DNA of 25,106 bases. Origin: Balneolia bacterium (GTDB taxonomy: Bacteria > Bacteroidota > Rhodothermia > Balneolales > Cyclonatronaceae). The stretch is from positions 1 to 25,106 of the forward strand of contig PXAI01000391.1 of the NCBI GenBank assembly GCA_003567135.1, in the 5' to 3' direction. A program made the position numbers and the translations under genes. Shown here one piece after another: positions 6,721-15,009 of this stretch. How positions within the stretch are numbered: the stretch's first letter is position 1; each line of letters opens with the position of its first letter. The notes under the pieces are model-generated. The model had not been told where the DNA came from, made no database searches, and was given only the letters and a program-made list of their open reading frames with translations.

Positions 6721-7674
6721 ATGGCGTCCAGAATTTATAAACAGCAGGAAACGGAGCGGCTCATCCGGAGGGCAGTTGAGATGGAGACGAATCGCGCGAT
6801 TTCGCCTGAAAGCGATGCTCCGGACGGCCTTACGCTGGAAGAAATTTCCGCAATCGCGGCTGAATCCGGAATTGATCCCGAGTTTATACGCAGGGCGGCC
6901 GATGAGCTTGATCCGGATCGGGGGAATGAGGCCACATCCCCCGAAACGCAAAAACCCCGCAAACCGGTTAAGCAGCGCGGCGATGAAATTTATTTCGAAA
7001 AATGGCTGACGGTCAAAACCGATCCGGAAATGCTTGATACTGTGATAACCGACCTGAACCACCGGTTTGCCCATGAGGATGAACTCGAAGACATGCCCGA
7101 TTTTGCGCAGGGCTATTACAAAGACATTTTCGGCGAGGATTACGATGACGGGCCAAAAGTGACAAAAACGGGATCGAGCATCGAATGGCGTGGAACCGAT
7201 TATTACGGGATGTATGAAACAAGAGTTTTGCTGCAACCGCGCGGCGACAAGCTCCGGATAAGAGTGAGTAAACGAAGCTCATGGGGCGCCAGCTGGTCGG
7301 ATAACACCTGGCTGATCATGTATATTCTGCCTGTTTTCCTCACGATAGGAGGATTCACGACGTATTCCGTCTGGGACAACGCCTGGACCGGCATTTTCGC
7401 CGCTGCCATTTTCTGGGCCGCAACGTATCCATTGATGAAAAAACTCGCCGGAAGATCCATAAACAAACACAACCGCGAAATCCAGCAGCTCGGCGAAGAA
7501 CTCTGCGAAATGATCGACTTCCTCAGCACCACCGAAGCAGATCCGGGTTATCAGTCGGTGTATACCGGAAGCCCGACATCGAAAAAAGCATCAGAAAAAT
7601 CCGGCCCCGAGCCGAAAAAGAAAAGCTATTCTTCGGAGTCGACGCGGAGATTGAGGAATGATTTGAGAGGGTAA
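6721..7674 (+). CDS. Two-helix membrane protein of unknown function with an N-terminal regulatory-like helical domain
   Basis: A 317-residue protein. Residues about 8-65 contain ERLIRRAVEMETNR, then LTLEEISAIAAESGIDPEFI and RRAADEL, a short helical module seen at the N-terminus of many uncharacterised proteins in Gemmatimonadota and related phyla. A soluble alpha/beta region (about 85-190) follows, rich in acidic residues (DELEDMPDF, DIFGEDYDDGPK). Two membrane helices lie at about 200-220 and 224-242 (WLIMYILPVFLTIGG and WTGIFAAAIFWAATYPL), then a cytoplasmic helix and a basic, Ser-rich tail. It is a single-gene unit, transcribed divergently from the macro-domain gene. No enzyme motif was recognised; a signalling or membrane-sensing role is only a guess. 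Confidence 0.85.
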   Translation: MASRIYKQQETERLIRRAVEMETNRAISPESDAPDGLTLEEISAIAAESGIDPEFIRRAADELDPDRGNEATSPETQKPRKPVKQRGDEIYFEKWLTVKTDPEMLDTVITDLNHRFAHEDELEDMPDFAQGYYKDIFGEDYDDGPKVTKTGSSIEWRGTDYYGMYETRVLLQPRGDKLRIRVSKRSSWGASWSDNTWLIMYILPVFLTIGGFTTYSVWDNAWTGIFAAAIFWAATYPLMKKLAGRSINKHNREIQQLGEELCEMIDFLSTTEADPGYQSVYTGSPTSKKASEKSGPEPKKKSYSSESTRRLRNDLRG

Positions 7675-7724
7675 TGAAAAAATGAACTGTTTTGAACTAA
7701 TGGAATCTATATGATGAAGTGGTC

Positions 7725-7741
7725 TGTGCATTTTTTGCACA
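7725..7741. other. Small inverted repeat between convergent genes
   Basis: TGTGCA (7725-7730) and TGCACA (7736-7741) with a 5-base T loop form a short hairpin 51 bp after the stop of the membrane-protein gene. No T-run follows on the plus strand, so a terminator function is uncertain. The rest of 7675-7851 shows nothing recognisable. Confidence 0.35.
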
Positions 7742-7851
7742 CATCACTAAATATTTCCGCTAAAATGCTACGATATTGATAAACAGGTCAATAGTTTAGA
7801 GAGAAGTGCTGGCGGGTTTCAACCTTGAAGCATCAGCCCAATCCCCCTCTC

Positions 7852-10392
7852 TCACCCACTCTCCCTCAAAATCTCCAGCGGCTTCCTCCGATTCACATCG
7901 CGCATATTCAGCGCGCCGGTGAGGAGAATCAGCAGGATTACGCCGAGGCTGGTGAGCAGGAGGGTGCCGGTTTCGGGTTCGAAGGGGAGTTCGAAAAAGA
8001 ATCTGGACAGGAGCATGGCCGCGGTGAGCGCGAGCAGGAGGCCGGTGAGGCAGGCGAGTGTACCCAGCCAGAGGTATTCCACAAACTGGATGCCGCTGAT
8101 CTGCTTTTTCGAGGCTCCGATGGTTCGCAGCAGCACCGATTCCCGTATCCGCTGATACCGGCTTATCGAAAGCGAACTCGCCAGAATCATCAGTCCGGTG
8201 ATGATGCTGAACCATGCCATAAAACGCACCGCGATGGCCACTTTGTCGAGGAACTGACGAACGCTCTCCAGAACCAGGCCGACGTCAATCGCGGATACGT
8301 TGGGATGTGCGCGAACGACATCCTGCTGAAGCAGGGCCGCCGTGTCTTCATCCGGAGCGCGCAGGGTGGTTGCGTAAAAACGGGGCGCGTTTTCAAGAAC
8401 GCCTGCCGGAAAAACGAGAAAAAAGTTTGGCCTGGGTTGCTGGAAATCCACATCCCGGATGGAGCCCACCACGGTATTGATCCGCACGCCCTGCACGTCA
8501 AACGTGATGCGGTCGCCCACGCTGGTTTTCAGCTCTTCGGCAAGGCGATAATCCAGCGAAACCGGAACCGGATCGGAAAGCGACTCAACGCTACCGGTCC
8601 ATTCACCTTCCAGAATGGTTTCGGATTCGGTGAGCTCATCGCGGTAAGTCACGCGGTATTCCCGGGTCAGCGCCCACGGACTTTCGGTGTATGCTGTATC
8701 CTGCCTGATTTCCCGCACCGTCCGGTCGTTTACCGCGTGCAGCCGCATCGTAACAATCGGAACATTATCCAGCACGTTTACGCCGGCCTCGCGCGCCATA
8801 CGGTTCACATCCTCATTCTGATCAGCCTGAACATCATAAAAAACGAGATTGGGCTGCTGATCTCCGGTCTGGAAATCAATACGCTGAAGAATCATCCCCC
8901 GCGAAAGATACAGCGTGCCAATCAGCAGCATGCCCATTCCGATGGTTGTCAGCAGGATGGTGGTCTGGTTTTGCGGTCGAAACAGATTCGCAATTCCCTG
9001 TCGCCACGTGTACGGCCAGACGGGAAGCCGCAGTTTTCGTACCGAAAAGATGAGCAGACGCGCCATCGCCCAGAGGAAGGCGAGCGAAACGAGCAGACCC
9101 AGAATAAAGAGGAATGAAGCGAGCAGATTATCCAGCAAAAAGGCCAGAATACCGAAAAGTACCAGGAGTCCGGCGAAGATGATCACCGATTTTGCCCCGA
9201 GCGAAACCTGAGCCAGCGGAGATTCCTCCGAATTGCGAATGGTGAGCAGCGGCGAAATTTTCACGATACTCAGCAATGGGAGCAGCGCCAGCGTAAAACT
9301 TACGATCAGTCCCGTAAGAAGACCTGTGATGATGGCCGGAAGAGAAACCTGCTGGATGATATCGAGCGGAAGCAAATCGGTAAAAAGCAGCGGCAACACT
9401 CGCTGGATTAAAACGCCGGTGAGCGCGCCGATGAGTGATCCCACAAAGCCGAGCATTACGATCTGAAGCCCGAAAATCCAGAGGATTTGTGAGGATGAGA
9501 CGCCGAGGCAGCGCAATGTGGCCACGGCGGCGCGTTTTTGCCGGACGTACAGATAAACCGCGCTGGCCACGCCGAGCCCGCCGAGCATCAGGGCGATGAA
9601 TCCGATCATTCCCAGAAAACGCGTGAGGTTATCGAGGATTTGGCTGAAATCCTGCTTGCGTGATTCAACGGTGTTGGTGGTCAGCCGTCTGTCGGGCACG
9701 AGTTCCCGCGCGGCGGTGATGATTGCTTCGTAGTCACGTTCATCATCAAACTGGAAAAACTGTTTGAACTGAACCCGGCTTCCACGGTCAAGCAGGCGCG
9801 ATCCGTCCAGAATATCGCGGCTTACGACAACACGGGGACCGATCAGTGAAAAGGCGGCAGATTCACCGGGAAATTCCAGAATGGTGCCGGAAATTTCCAG
9901 CCACGTATCGCCAACGCGTATCGAATCGCCGACGCTCAGGTTTAGCTGCGTCATCACCGGACGATCCACCAGTGCGGTGCCGTCCTGCTGATAGTTCTGC
10001 GCGGCTTCCGGCGGATCGGTTTTGATCTGGCCGTAAAACGGAAATCCGCCCTCAATTCCCCGAATTTGGGAAAGGCGCGTCATCCCTTCGCTGCCGTAAA
10101 TAACCATCGAATTGAACTCAATACTGCGCGACTGTACGCCGCCGAGCGAATCCATAAACGCGATCATTTCCTCGCTGAAGGGTTCGGTTTGCTCAATTTC
10201 AAGATCAGCGCCCAGCAGTTCGCGCGCCTGATCGTTTACGGTGAGCATCACATCGCTTCGGAAAGACAAAATTGCAACGAGAGCGGCAACGCCGGCAATA
10301 ATTCCGCTGCTGTAGAGCAACAGGCTTTTGTATCGCGAGCGGGCATCGCGCCAGGCCGTTTTCAGGCTGAAAGAATCGGGGTAAAAACGCAT
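7852..10392 (-). CDS. YbbP-like large ABC permease with two FtsX domains
   Basis: An 846-residue permease of the YbbP type, twice the length of LolE-like permeases. An N-terminal helix (about 26-46) leads into a periplasmic domain beginning DQARELLGADLEIEQTEPFS. Further helices at about 258-285, 305-335 and 350-380 form the first FtsX core, two more lie at about 400-455, and a helix near 480-505 precedes a second periplasmic domain. Three last helices (about 725-830) complete the second FtsX core, ending in NMRDVNRRKPLEILRESG. It follows the YbbA-like ATPase by 11 bp and the pair is divergent from a TesA-like esterase, the ybbA-ybbP-tesA arrangement known from many bacteria. The substrate of YbbAP is poorly defined; links to lipid-like or hydrophobic molecules have been proposed. 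Confidence 0.92.
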   Translation of the reverse strand: MRFYPDSFSLKTAWRDARSRYKSLLLYSSGIIAGVAALVAILSFRSDVMLTVNDQARELLGADLEIEQTEPFSEEMIAFMDSLGGVQSRSIEFNSMVIYGSEGMTRLSQIRGIEGGFPFYGQIKTDPPEAAQNYQQDGTALVDRPVMTQLNLSVGDSIRVGDTWLEISGTILEFPGESAAFSLIGPRVVVSRDILDGSRLLDRGSRVQFKQFFQFDDERDYEAIITAARELVPDRRLTTNTVESRKQDFSQILDNLTRFLGMIGFIALMLGGLGVASAVYLYVRQKRAAVATLRCLGVSSSQILWIFGLQIVMLGFVGSLIGALTGVLIQRVLPLLFTDLLPLDIIQQVSLPAIITGLLTGLIVSFTLALLPLLSIVKISPLLTIRNSEESPLAQVSLGAKSVIIFAGLLVLFGILAFLLDNLLASFLFILGLLVSLAFLWAMARLLIFSVRKLRLPVWPYTWRQGIANLFRPQNQTTILLTTIGMGMLLIGTLYLSRGMILQRIDFQTGDQQPNLVFYDVQADQNEDVNRMAREAGVNVLDNVPIVTMRLHAVNDRTVREIRQDTAYTESPWALTREYRVTYRDELTESETILEGEWTGSVESLSDPVPVSLDYRLAEELKTSVGDRITFDVQGVRINTVVGSIRDVDFQQPRPNFFLVFPAGVLENAPRFYATTLRAPDEDTAALLQQDVVRAHPNVSAIDVGLVLESVRQFLDKVAIAVRFMAWFSIITGLMILASSLSISRYQRIRESVLLRTIGASKKQISGIQFVEYLWLGTLACLTGLLLALTAAMLLSRFFFELPFEPETGTLLLTSLGVILLILLTGALNMRDVNRRKPLEILRESG

Positions 10393-10403
10393 GAGCGGAT
10401 GGA

Positions 10404-11126
10404 TCAGGTCGTTTCGGCGATGGGTTCAGGGGCTGCAGTGTACTCATCAGAAATTATCTCGCCGCCCTTCAGGCGAATGATGCGGTCACATTTTTGCGCG
10501 AGTTCGGGATCATGCGTTACAATCACCAGCGTGGTTCCCTTTTTCTTATTCAGGTCGAATAAAACGGCTTCCACCTGCTGGCTCGTTTCGGCGTCGAGGT
10601 TTCCGGTCGGCTCATCTGCAAAAAGAATATCCGGTTCGCTGATAAACGCCCTCGCCACGCCCACGCGCTGCTGCTCGCCGCCGGAGAGCTGGGTTGGATA
10701 ATGATCCAGGCGACTGCCAAGGCCGACATCCTGAAGCAAACCGGCTGCTTTATCATACACTTCGCGATAGGGCGTGCCGCGAAGCTCAACGGGAACCATC
10801 ACGTTTTCAACTGCGGTAAGGGTTGAAATCAGCTGAAACGACTGAAATACAAAACCGATGTGCCTGTTTCTGATGGCAGCGAGCTCTTCCTCCGATTTAT
10901 CCTGCAGGTTAAATCCGTTCAGCGTAACCGATCCGCTTGTGGCGCGGTCGAGTCCGGCACTGAGGCCGAGTAGCGTGGTTTTTCCACTGCCCGACGGACC
11001 GACGATAGCGCAGGAAATGCCCGGCTCAATCGAAAAAGAGACGTCGTTCAGGACCGTCAGCGGCTGACCACCGCTCTGGTACGTTTTGGTTAAATTTCTG
11101 ATTTCGAGGATGCCGCTGGTACTCAT
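10404..11126 (-). CDS. YbbA-like ABC transporter ATP-binding protein
   Basis: A 240-residue ATPase. Walker A is GPSGSGKTT at residues 43-51, the Q-loop Gln is 95, LSGGE (signature) 147-151, Walker B ILFADE 167-172, and the switch His is 205. It is closest in pattern to the LolD/MacB/YbbA group. It sits 11 bp upstream of the two-FtsX-domain permease, with which it should form the complex. Divergent from the TesA-like gene, whose start is 128 bp away, so the two promoters share one short region. The acidic tail DEYTAAPEPIAETT after the core is not conserved in the family as far as I can tell. Confidence 0.93.
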   Translation of the reverse strand: MSTSGILEIRNLTKTYQSGGQPLTVLNDVSFSIEPGISCAIVGPSGSGKTTLLGLSAGLDRATSGSVTLNGFNLQDKSEEELAAIRNRHIGFVFQSFQLISTLTAVENVMVPVELRGTPYREVYDKAAGLLQDVGLGSRLDHYPTQLSGGEQQRVGVARAFISEPDILFADEPTGNLDAETSQQVEAVLFDLNKKKGTTLVIVTHDPELAQKCDRIIRLKGGEIISDEYTAAPEPIAETT

Positions 11127-11254
11127 GAAATAATCGGTCTGAAAATAAACTGAAGTTGTTGGGGTTCACGTTGCAAAGAGGTAAACTTAAATTACCGGAA
11201 AAACGTTGGAATGTTTCAGACGATTTTTTCGAACAGGCTTTTAACACAACATTT

Positions 11255-11890
11255 ATGCGTCTTTTTTCGCTGATTTTTTTACTGATTTCCCTTTCAGCCT
11301 TCATCAAAGCGGAAGATCCGCCTGTGGTGATGGTTTTTGGCGACAGCATCGCGGCCGGCTACGGACTTGATCTTGACGACGCTTTTCCCGCGCAAATGCA
11401 GCGCATTGCCGATGAAGAGGGCGTTGAAGTTGAGATTATCAACAGCGGCCTCAGCGGCGAAACGTCTTCCGGCGGGCTTCGCAGGGTCGATTGGGTACTG
11501 CAGCAACACGTGGATATTTTCGTGCTGGAACTTGGCGGAAACGACGGGCTTCGGGGGATTGATCCTGAAGTAACCAAAAACAGCCTTCAGCAGATCATGG
11601 ATAAAGTCCGCGAAACATATCCTAATGTGCAGATTATTCTGGCCGGGATGGAGGCGCCGCCGAATATGGGGGATTCGTACACCTCGCAGTTCCGTACGGT
11701 GTTCAGCGATTTGGCGAAATCCAACGACGTGATTTTTATGCCGTTCATTCTGGAGGATGTGGCCGGTGAGCCGGATCTGAATCTGCCGGACGGCATACAT
11801 CCTACAGAAGAAGGCCACGAAATCATCGCAAAAAACCTCTGGCCGTACGTTTTGGAAGCTCTTGAAAGAGTGGCCGTGACTGCCCGGTAA
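11255..11890 (+). CDS. tesA: TesA-like SGNH hydrolase (arylesterase/lysophospholipase/thioesterase I)
   Basis: A 211-residue exported enzyme when started at the ATG at 11255. An in-frame start at 11156 exists, but it would put 33 residues before the signal peptide MRLFSLIFLLISLSAFIKAE. The SGNH blocks are complete: GDSIAAGYGL with nucleophile Ser31, NSGLSGE with Gly65, GGND with Asn96, and DGIHP with Asp179 and His182. The E. coli homologue TesA acts in the periplasm on acyl-thioesters, aryl esters and lysophospholipids. It is divergent from ybbA-ybbP, the conserved neighbourhood for this family, which suggests a shared link to membrane lipid metabolism. Confidence 0.92.
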   Translation: MRLFSLIFLLISLSAFIKAEDPPVVMVFGDSIAAGYGLDLDDAFPAQMQRIADEEGVEVEIINSGLSGETSSGGLRRVDWVLQQHVDIFVLELGGNDGLRGIDPEVTKNSLQQIMDKVRETYPNVQIILAGMEAPPNMGDSYTSQFRTVFSDLAKSNDVIFMPFILEDVAGEPDLNLPDGIHPTEEGHEIIAKNLWPYVLEALERVAVTAR

Positions 11891-11947
11891 AAGCTTTTGA
11901 ACGCATAATTTCGTATATTTCAGCTTACTTGTTATTTAAACCAACCC

Positions 11948-11973
11948 GCAGAATTCCGCCCGTCTGATTCTGC
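11948..11973. other. Inverted repeat in the esterase-thioesterase gap
   Basis: GCAGAAT (11948-11954) and ATTCTGC (11967-11973) pair around a 12-base loop, 24 bp before the thioesterase start. It could be an operator or a 5' leader hairpin; no T-run supports termination. Confidence 0.35.
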
Positions 11974-11996
11974 AGATCAATAGTATTAAACCTGTC

Positions 11997-12368
11997 ATGA
12001 ATTTTTATTCCAGAAAATTAATTAAGCCCGAAGACCTCAACCCAAACCGCACGCTTTTTGGCGGCAGCCTGCTGCGCTGGATCGACGAAGAAGCCGCGAT
12101 TTTTGCCATTTGTCAGCTCAATTCTGACCGCGTGGTAACCAAGTTTATTTCTGAAATCAACTTTATCAGCTCAGCCGTAATGGGCGATATCATAGAGATG
12201 GGCATGGAAGTGATCAAGTTCGGCCGCACGTCGATTACGTTCAGATGCGTAGTTCGTAACAAATTCACGAAAAAAGTGCTGGTCACAATCGATAAAATCG
12301 TGTTTGTTCACGTGGATGAAAACGGAAGGCCGAAACCGCACGGGAAATCCGAGGTAACGCCGGGTTAA
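11997..12368 (+). CDS. Hotdog-fold acyl-CoA thioesterase (YciA/BACH-like)
   Basis: A 123-residue single hotdog domain. The motif NPNRTLFGGSLLRWIDEEAA (about residues 16-35) includes the GG and Asp of the active-site region of the acyl-CoA hydrolase subfamily; VVTKFISEINFISSAVMGD (about 46-64) and FGRTSITFRC (about 74-83) follow the family pattern. The family hydrolyses acyl-CoA to free acid and CoA, in the cytoplasm, usually as a hexamer. It starts 106 bp after the esterase and probably has its own promoter. It is slightly short at the C-terminus compared with YciA (about 130 residues) but lacks no core element. Confidence 0.9.
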   Translation: MNFYSRKLIKPEDLNPNRTLFGGSLLRWIDEEAAIFAICQLNSDRVVTKFISEINFISSAVMGDIIEMGMEVIKFGRTSITFRCVVRNKFTKKVLVTIDKIVFVHVDENGRPKPHGKSEVTPG

Positions 12369-12395
12369 GGTTCTGAAATATATAATTAAAGCGCC

Positions 12396-12433
12396 AATTT
12401 GCAGGTGCACGGCATGCCGTGTACCTACAAATT
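12396..12433. repeat. Loop-free palindrome with GGCATGCC core
   Basis: Two 19-bp arms centred between 12414 and 12415 pair at 17 of 19 positions (mismatches 12402/12427 and 12407/12422). It lies 28 bp after the thioesterase stop. The core and the flanking CCTACA resemble the palindromes at 5157-5188 and 5914-5939, so these look like members of one dispersed family. It may also stop transcription from the thioesterase gene. Confidence 0.75.
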
Positions 12434-12473
12434 AGGCCTTAACAAAAGGCATCAAACCCCTGCCGCGAACCGG

Positions 12474-12512
12474 CATTTTGAATTTTGAATTTTCCATTTT
12501 GAATTTTAATTA
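12474..12512. repeat. AT-rich short tandem repeat of ATTTTGA units
   Basis: Repeated ATTTTGA/ATTTTC units occur upstream of pheA, with the A+T-rich run continuing to 12540. A shorter version (GAATTTTGAATTC) is at 6615-6627. It is likely simple-sequence expansion, with no evident coding content. Confidence 0.55.
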
Positions 12513-12538
12513 AAACGGCAATTTTATATAACTTAACC

Positions 12539-12546
12539 TATATTTG
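12539..12546 (+). promoter_or_regulatory. Candidate -7 box upstream of pheA
   Basis: TATATTTG matches TAnnTTTG exactly, 38 bp before the ATG at 12585. No TTTG was found at the expected 19-bp spacing, so only the downstream box is supported. Confidence 0.3.
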
Positions 12547-12584
12547 GGGTTCGCAAAAACAAGCCTCAGCTGAATAATGTTGAA

Positions 12585-13724
12585 ATGAGTAAAGATAAAG
12601 AGCTTCAAACGATACGAAGAGAGCTGGACGAGATTGACCGGAAAATTCTTGACAGTCTGGCCGCACGGCAGCGGGTGATTAACAAAACCGCCGTTGTAAA
12701 AGCTGAAAAGCGGGCTTCACTGCGTGATCCTGCGCGGGAAAGTGAAATTCTGGATCGCATCGGGCAGCTGGCTCGTGATGCCGGAGTGGATCGCTACTAC
12801 GCTATGCAGCTGTTCCGGAATATCATCGATTATTCCGTTCGTTTTCAAACTGATTACATGATCGACCGCGCCAACGACCGGCCGGATCACCAACTGAAAG
12901 TCGGGTATCAGGGCACGGACGGAGCGTACAGCCACCAGGCGGTTCAGGCGCATTTCAGCACGCGCGAAAACGATCTGGTTCCAGTCGGGTTTGATACGTT
13001 TCGGGAAGTTGTAAAAGCGGTTGAGGATAAGAAACTTGACTTCGGACTTCTGCCAATTGAAAACACCACGGCCGGATCGATCAACGATGTGTATGATCTT
13101 CTTTACCGAAGCGCGCTGCATATTGTCGGTGAGGAAGTAGTTTCTGTTCAGCATTGCCTGATGGCGCTGGAAGATGTGGAAATCACTAACATTCGCCGGA
13201 TTATGTCGCATCCGCAGGCGATTGCGCAGTGTTCCGAGTTTCTGAACAAACTGCACGACTGCAAAGTTGAGTCGTATCTCGATACGGCCATGTCGGCGCG
13301 GAAAGTGCGGACAGATGCCGATCTTTCGCAGGCCGCTATCGCCAGCAAGGAAGCTGCGCAGGTGTACGGACTGAAGATCATTCGCGAAGGAATTGCGAAT
13401 CAGAAAGACAACTTTACGCGGTTCGTTATCGTATCAGACAAACCGATGGTATGCGACAGCGAAATTCCGTGTAAAACCTCGATGCTGATAACGGCATCGC
13501 ACCGGAAAGGCGCGCTGGCTGCTTGCCTGAACGTGCTTCATCATCATAACCTGAACCTTACAAAACTGGAATCGCGCCCTCAGCCCGGAACACCCTGGGA
13601 GTACCTGTTTTATCTGGACTTCGAAGGGAACACGGCGAACCCGAACGTGCAGAAGGCGCTGGCTGAACTGAAGGAACACACAGGCTTTATGAAAGTCTTG
13701 GGGTCATATCCTTCCAGAATCTGA
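12585..13724 (+). CDS. pheA: Bifunctional chorismate mutase/prephenate dehydratase (P-protein)
   Basis: A 379-residue three-domain enzyme of phenylalanine synthesis, converting chorismate to prephenate and then phenylpyruvate. The N-terminal AroQ chorismate mutase (about 1-90) keeps the catalytic residues known from the E. coli P-protein at the same numbers: R11, R28, K39, R51, E52 and Q88. The dehydratase domain (about 104-285) starts VGYQGTDGAYSHQA and has the TRF motif at 278-280. The C-terminal ACT domain (about 298-379) has GALAAC (309-314) and ESRP (329-332), the phenylalanine-binding motifs for feedback inhibition. It is a full-length, stand-alone gene; no leader peptide or attenuator was recognised. 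Confidence 0.96.
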   Translation: MSKDKELQTIRRELDEIDRKILDSLAARQRVINKTAVVKAEKRASLRDPARESEILDRIGQLARDAGVDRYYAMQLFRNIIDYSVRFQTDYMIDRANDRPDHQLKVGYQGTDGAYSHQAVQAHFSTRENDLVPVGFDTFREVVKAVEDKKLDFGLLPIENTTAGSINDVYDLLYRSALHIVGEEVVSVQHCLMALEDVEITNIRRIMSHPQAIAQCSEFLNKLHDCKVESYLDTAMSARKVRTDADLSQAAIASKEAAQVYGLKIIREGIANQKDNFTRFVIVSDKPMVCDSEIPCKTSMLITASHRKGALAACLNVLHHHNLNLTKLESRPQPGTPWEYLFYLDFEGNTANPNVQKALAELKEHTGFMKVLGSYPSRI

Positions 13725-13801
13725 AATTCGGTATATTAAGTGCTCTTCAGCAACGTTTACTGGGCATAAAATTCAACTCATATTTTCAATCAAACTAAAC
13801 T

Positions 13802-14686
13802 ATGTTTTTACGTATAGGATTATTACTTCTGACAAACATTGCGGTTCTAATAGTGGCCGGAATTGTGATGTCATTGCTTGGGGTCGGGCAGATGTTCGAC
13901 GAAACCGGACTGAATACGACTGCGCTGCTCATTTTCTGCTTCATTTTTGGTATGGGCGGCTCGTTCATTTCGCTGCTTTTGTCCAAAAAAATTGCGCTCT
14001 GGACAACCAAAACGCAGCTTATCAAAAACCCGTCGAACGACATTGAGCGCTGGCTGGTGAACGAGGTGAAAATCATGGCTGAGCGTGCCGGAATCGGTAT
14101 GCCGGAAGTCGGAATTATGCCGATGCAGCAGGCCAACGCCTTTGCCACCGGATGGAACAAAGATAAAGCGCTTGTTGCCGTAAGTGCCGGAATGTTACAG
14201 CGGTTCAACCGCGATGAAATCCGTGCTGTAATGGGTCACGAAGTTGGCCACGTAGCCAATGGCGATATGGTAACCATGACCCTGCTTCAGGGCGTGCTCA
14301 ACACGTTCGTTCTCTTTTTCTCACGCGTTATCGGTTACACGGTCGATAAAGTCGTTTTTAAATCGGATCGGCCGGGAATCGGATATTTCTTTATCAGTAT
14401 TCTGGCGCAAATTGTGCTGGGTATTCTGGCCAGCCTTATCCTCATGTGGTACTCACGTTATCGCGAGTTTTATGCGGATATTGCCGGTGCCGAGCTTTCC
14501 AGCAAGGACGCTATGATCAGTGCGCTCCAGCGTCTTAAGGCGGAGTCAGGAATACCGGATGAGATGCCTGAGGCTCTAAATGCATTCGGTATCAACGCCG
14601 GAAAGCGTAAAGGCCTGCGTGAGATGTTTGCAACGCACCCTCCGCTTGATGTGCGGATTAAGGCGCTTCAGGAGGCTAATATCTGA
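13802..14686 (+). CDS. htpX: HtpX-family membrane zinc metalloprotease
   Basis: A 294-residue M48B protease of normal HtpX length. Two helices lie at about 4-26 and 40-60, then the zinc site HEVGH at 146-150, two more helices (about 157-180 and 194-216), and the third zinc ligand Glu222 in RYREFYADIAGAE. The C-terminus includes the FATHPPLDVRIKAL motif (about 276-289). HtpX sits in the inner membrane and degrades misfolded membrane proteins along with FtsH. It starts 77 bp after pheA. No heat-shock element is evident, and the downstream 86 bp hold a strong hairpin rather than another gene. Confidence 0.95.
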   Translation: MFLRIGLLLLTNIAVLIVAGIVMSLLGVGQMFDETGLNTTALLIFCFIFGMGGSFISLLLSKKIALWTTKTQLIKNPSNDIERWLVNEVKIMAERAGIGMPEVGIMPMQQANAFATGWNKDKALVAVSAGMLQRFNRDEIRAVMGHEVGHVANGDMVTMTLLQGVLNTFVLFFSRVIGYTVDKVVFKSDRPGIGYFFISILAQIVLGILASLILMWYSRYREFYADIAGAELSSKDAMISALQRLKAESGIPDEMPEALNAFGINAGKRKGLREMFATHPPLDVRIKALQEANI

Positions 14687-14736
14687 TTTGAAATCAGGCT
14701 TTCAGTTGGCTTGCCGATCGTCTCACTAAGACGTCG

Positions 14737-14762
14737 TTACCTTTTGTGCGGACAAAAGGTAA
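14737..14762. repeat. Perfect 11-bp stem with GCGG loop
   Basis: TTACCTTTTGT (14737-14747) and ACAAAAGGTAA (14752-14762) are perfect inverted arms with a 4-base loop. No T-run follows, so it is probably part of the repeat element rather than a terminator. A degenerate copy of the left half is at 5098-5117. Confidence 0.7.
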
Positions 14763-14772
14763 CCCAAAAGCC

Positions 14773-14932
14773 GCCGGCTGGGATAAAATGGCTAAACTTC
14801 CGTTGCGTTGCGCTAAATAAAATCAATGCTCCGCAACCGGTGTAGTCAATTTCAAGGCTTGTCAGCGGAATGATTTTATTCTTAACGCTTCACTCCACTA
14901 CAGTTTTATACGCCATTTTATCCATAGGCCGG
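14773..14932. repeat. 160-bp long-hairpin intergenic element
   Basis: The outer arms are GCCGGCTGGGATAAAATGGC (14773-14792) and the inverted match at 14912-14932 (GCCATTTTATCCATAGGCCGG). The inner arms are the CTAAATAAAATCA region (14813-14825) against TGATTTTATTCTTAACGC (14871-14888). The middle is an unpaired loop. Fragments of its two ends recur at 5088-5117 and 5224-5246, showing it is a dispersed family, not a one-off. Confidence 0.65.
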
Positions 14933-15009
14933 ATTTCTTTTTTCAGTATAACCAGTCGCAAGTTTTAAATTTATTTGTCCTCAACATTAGGCTTTTCAGA
15001 TTTTGATTT

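Noticed and set aside
7825..9117. A 430-residue open frame on the plus strand
   Set aside because: It lies fully antisense to the YbbP-like gene, which has clear FtsX-domain features, and its composition (His, Gln, Arg, Asn rich, no domain) is that of a frame shadow.
11156..11254. A 33-residue extension before the TesA-like signal peptide
   Set aside because: It would bury the signal peptide, and the sequence is in the divergent promoter region shared with ybbA.
12474..12512. Attenuator or leader peptide for pheA
   Set aside because: No Phe-rich short frame with alternative hairpins was found; the region is a simple AT-rich tandem repeat.
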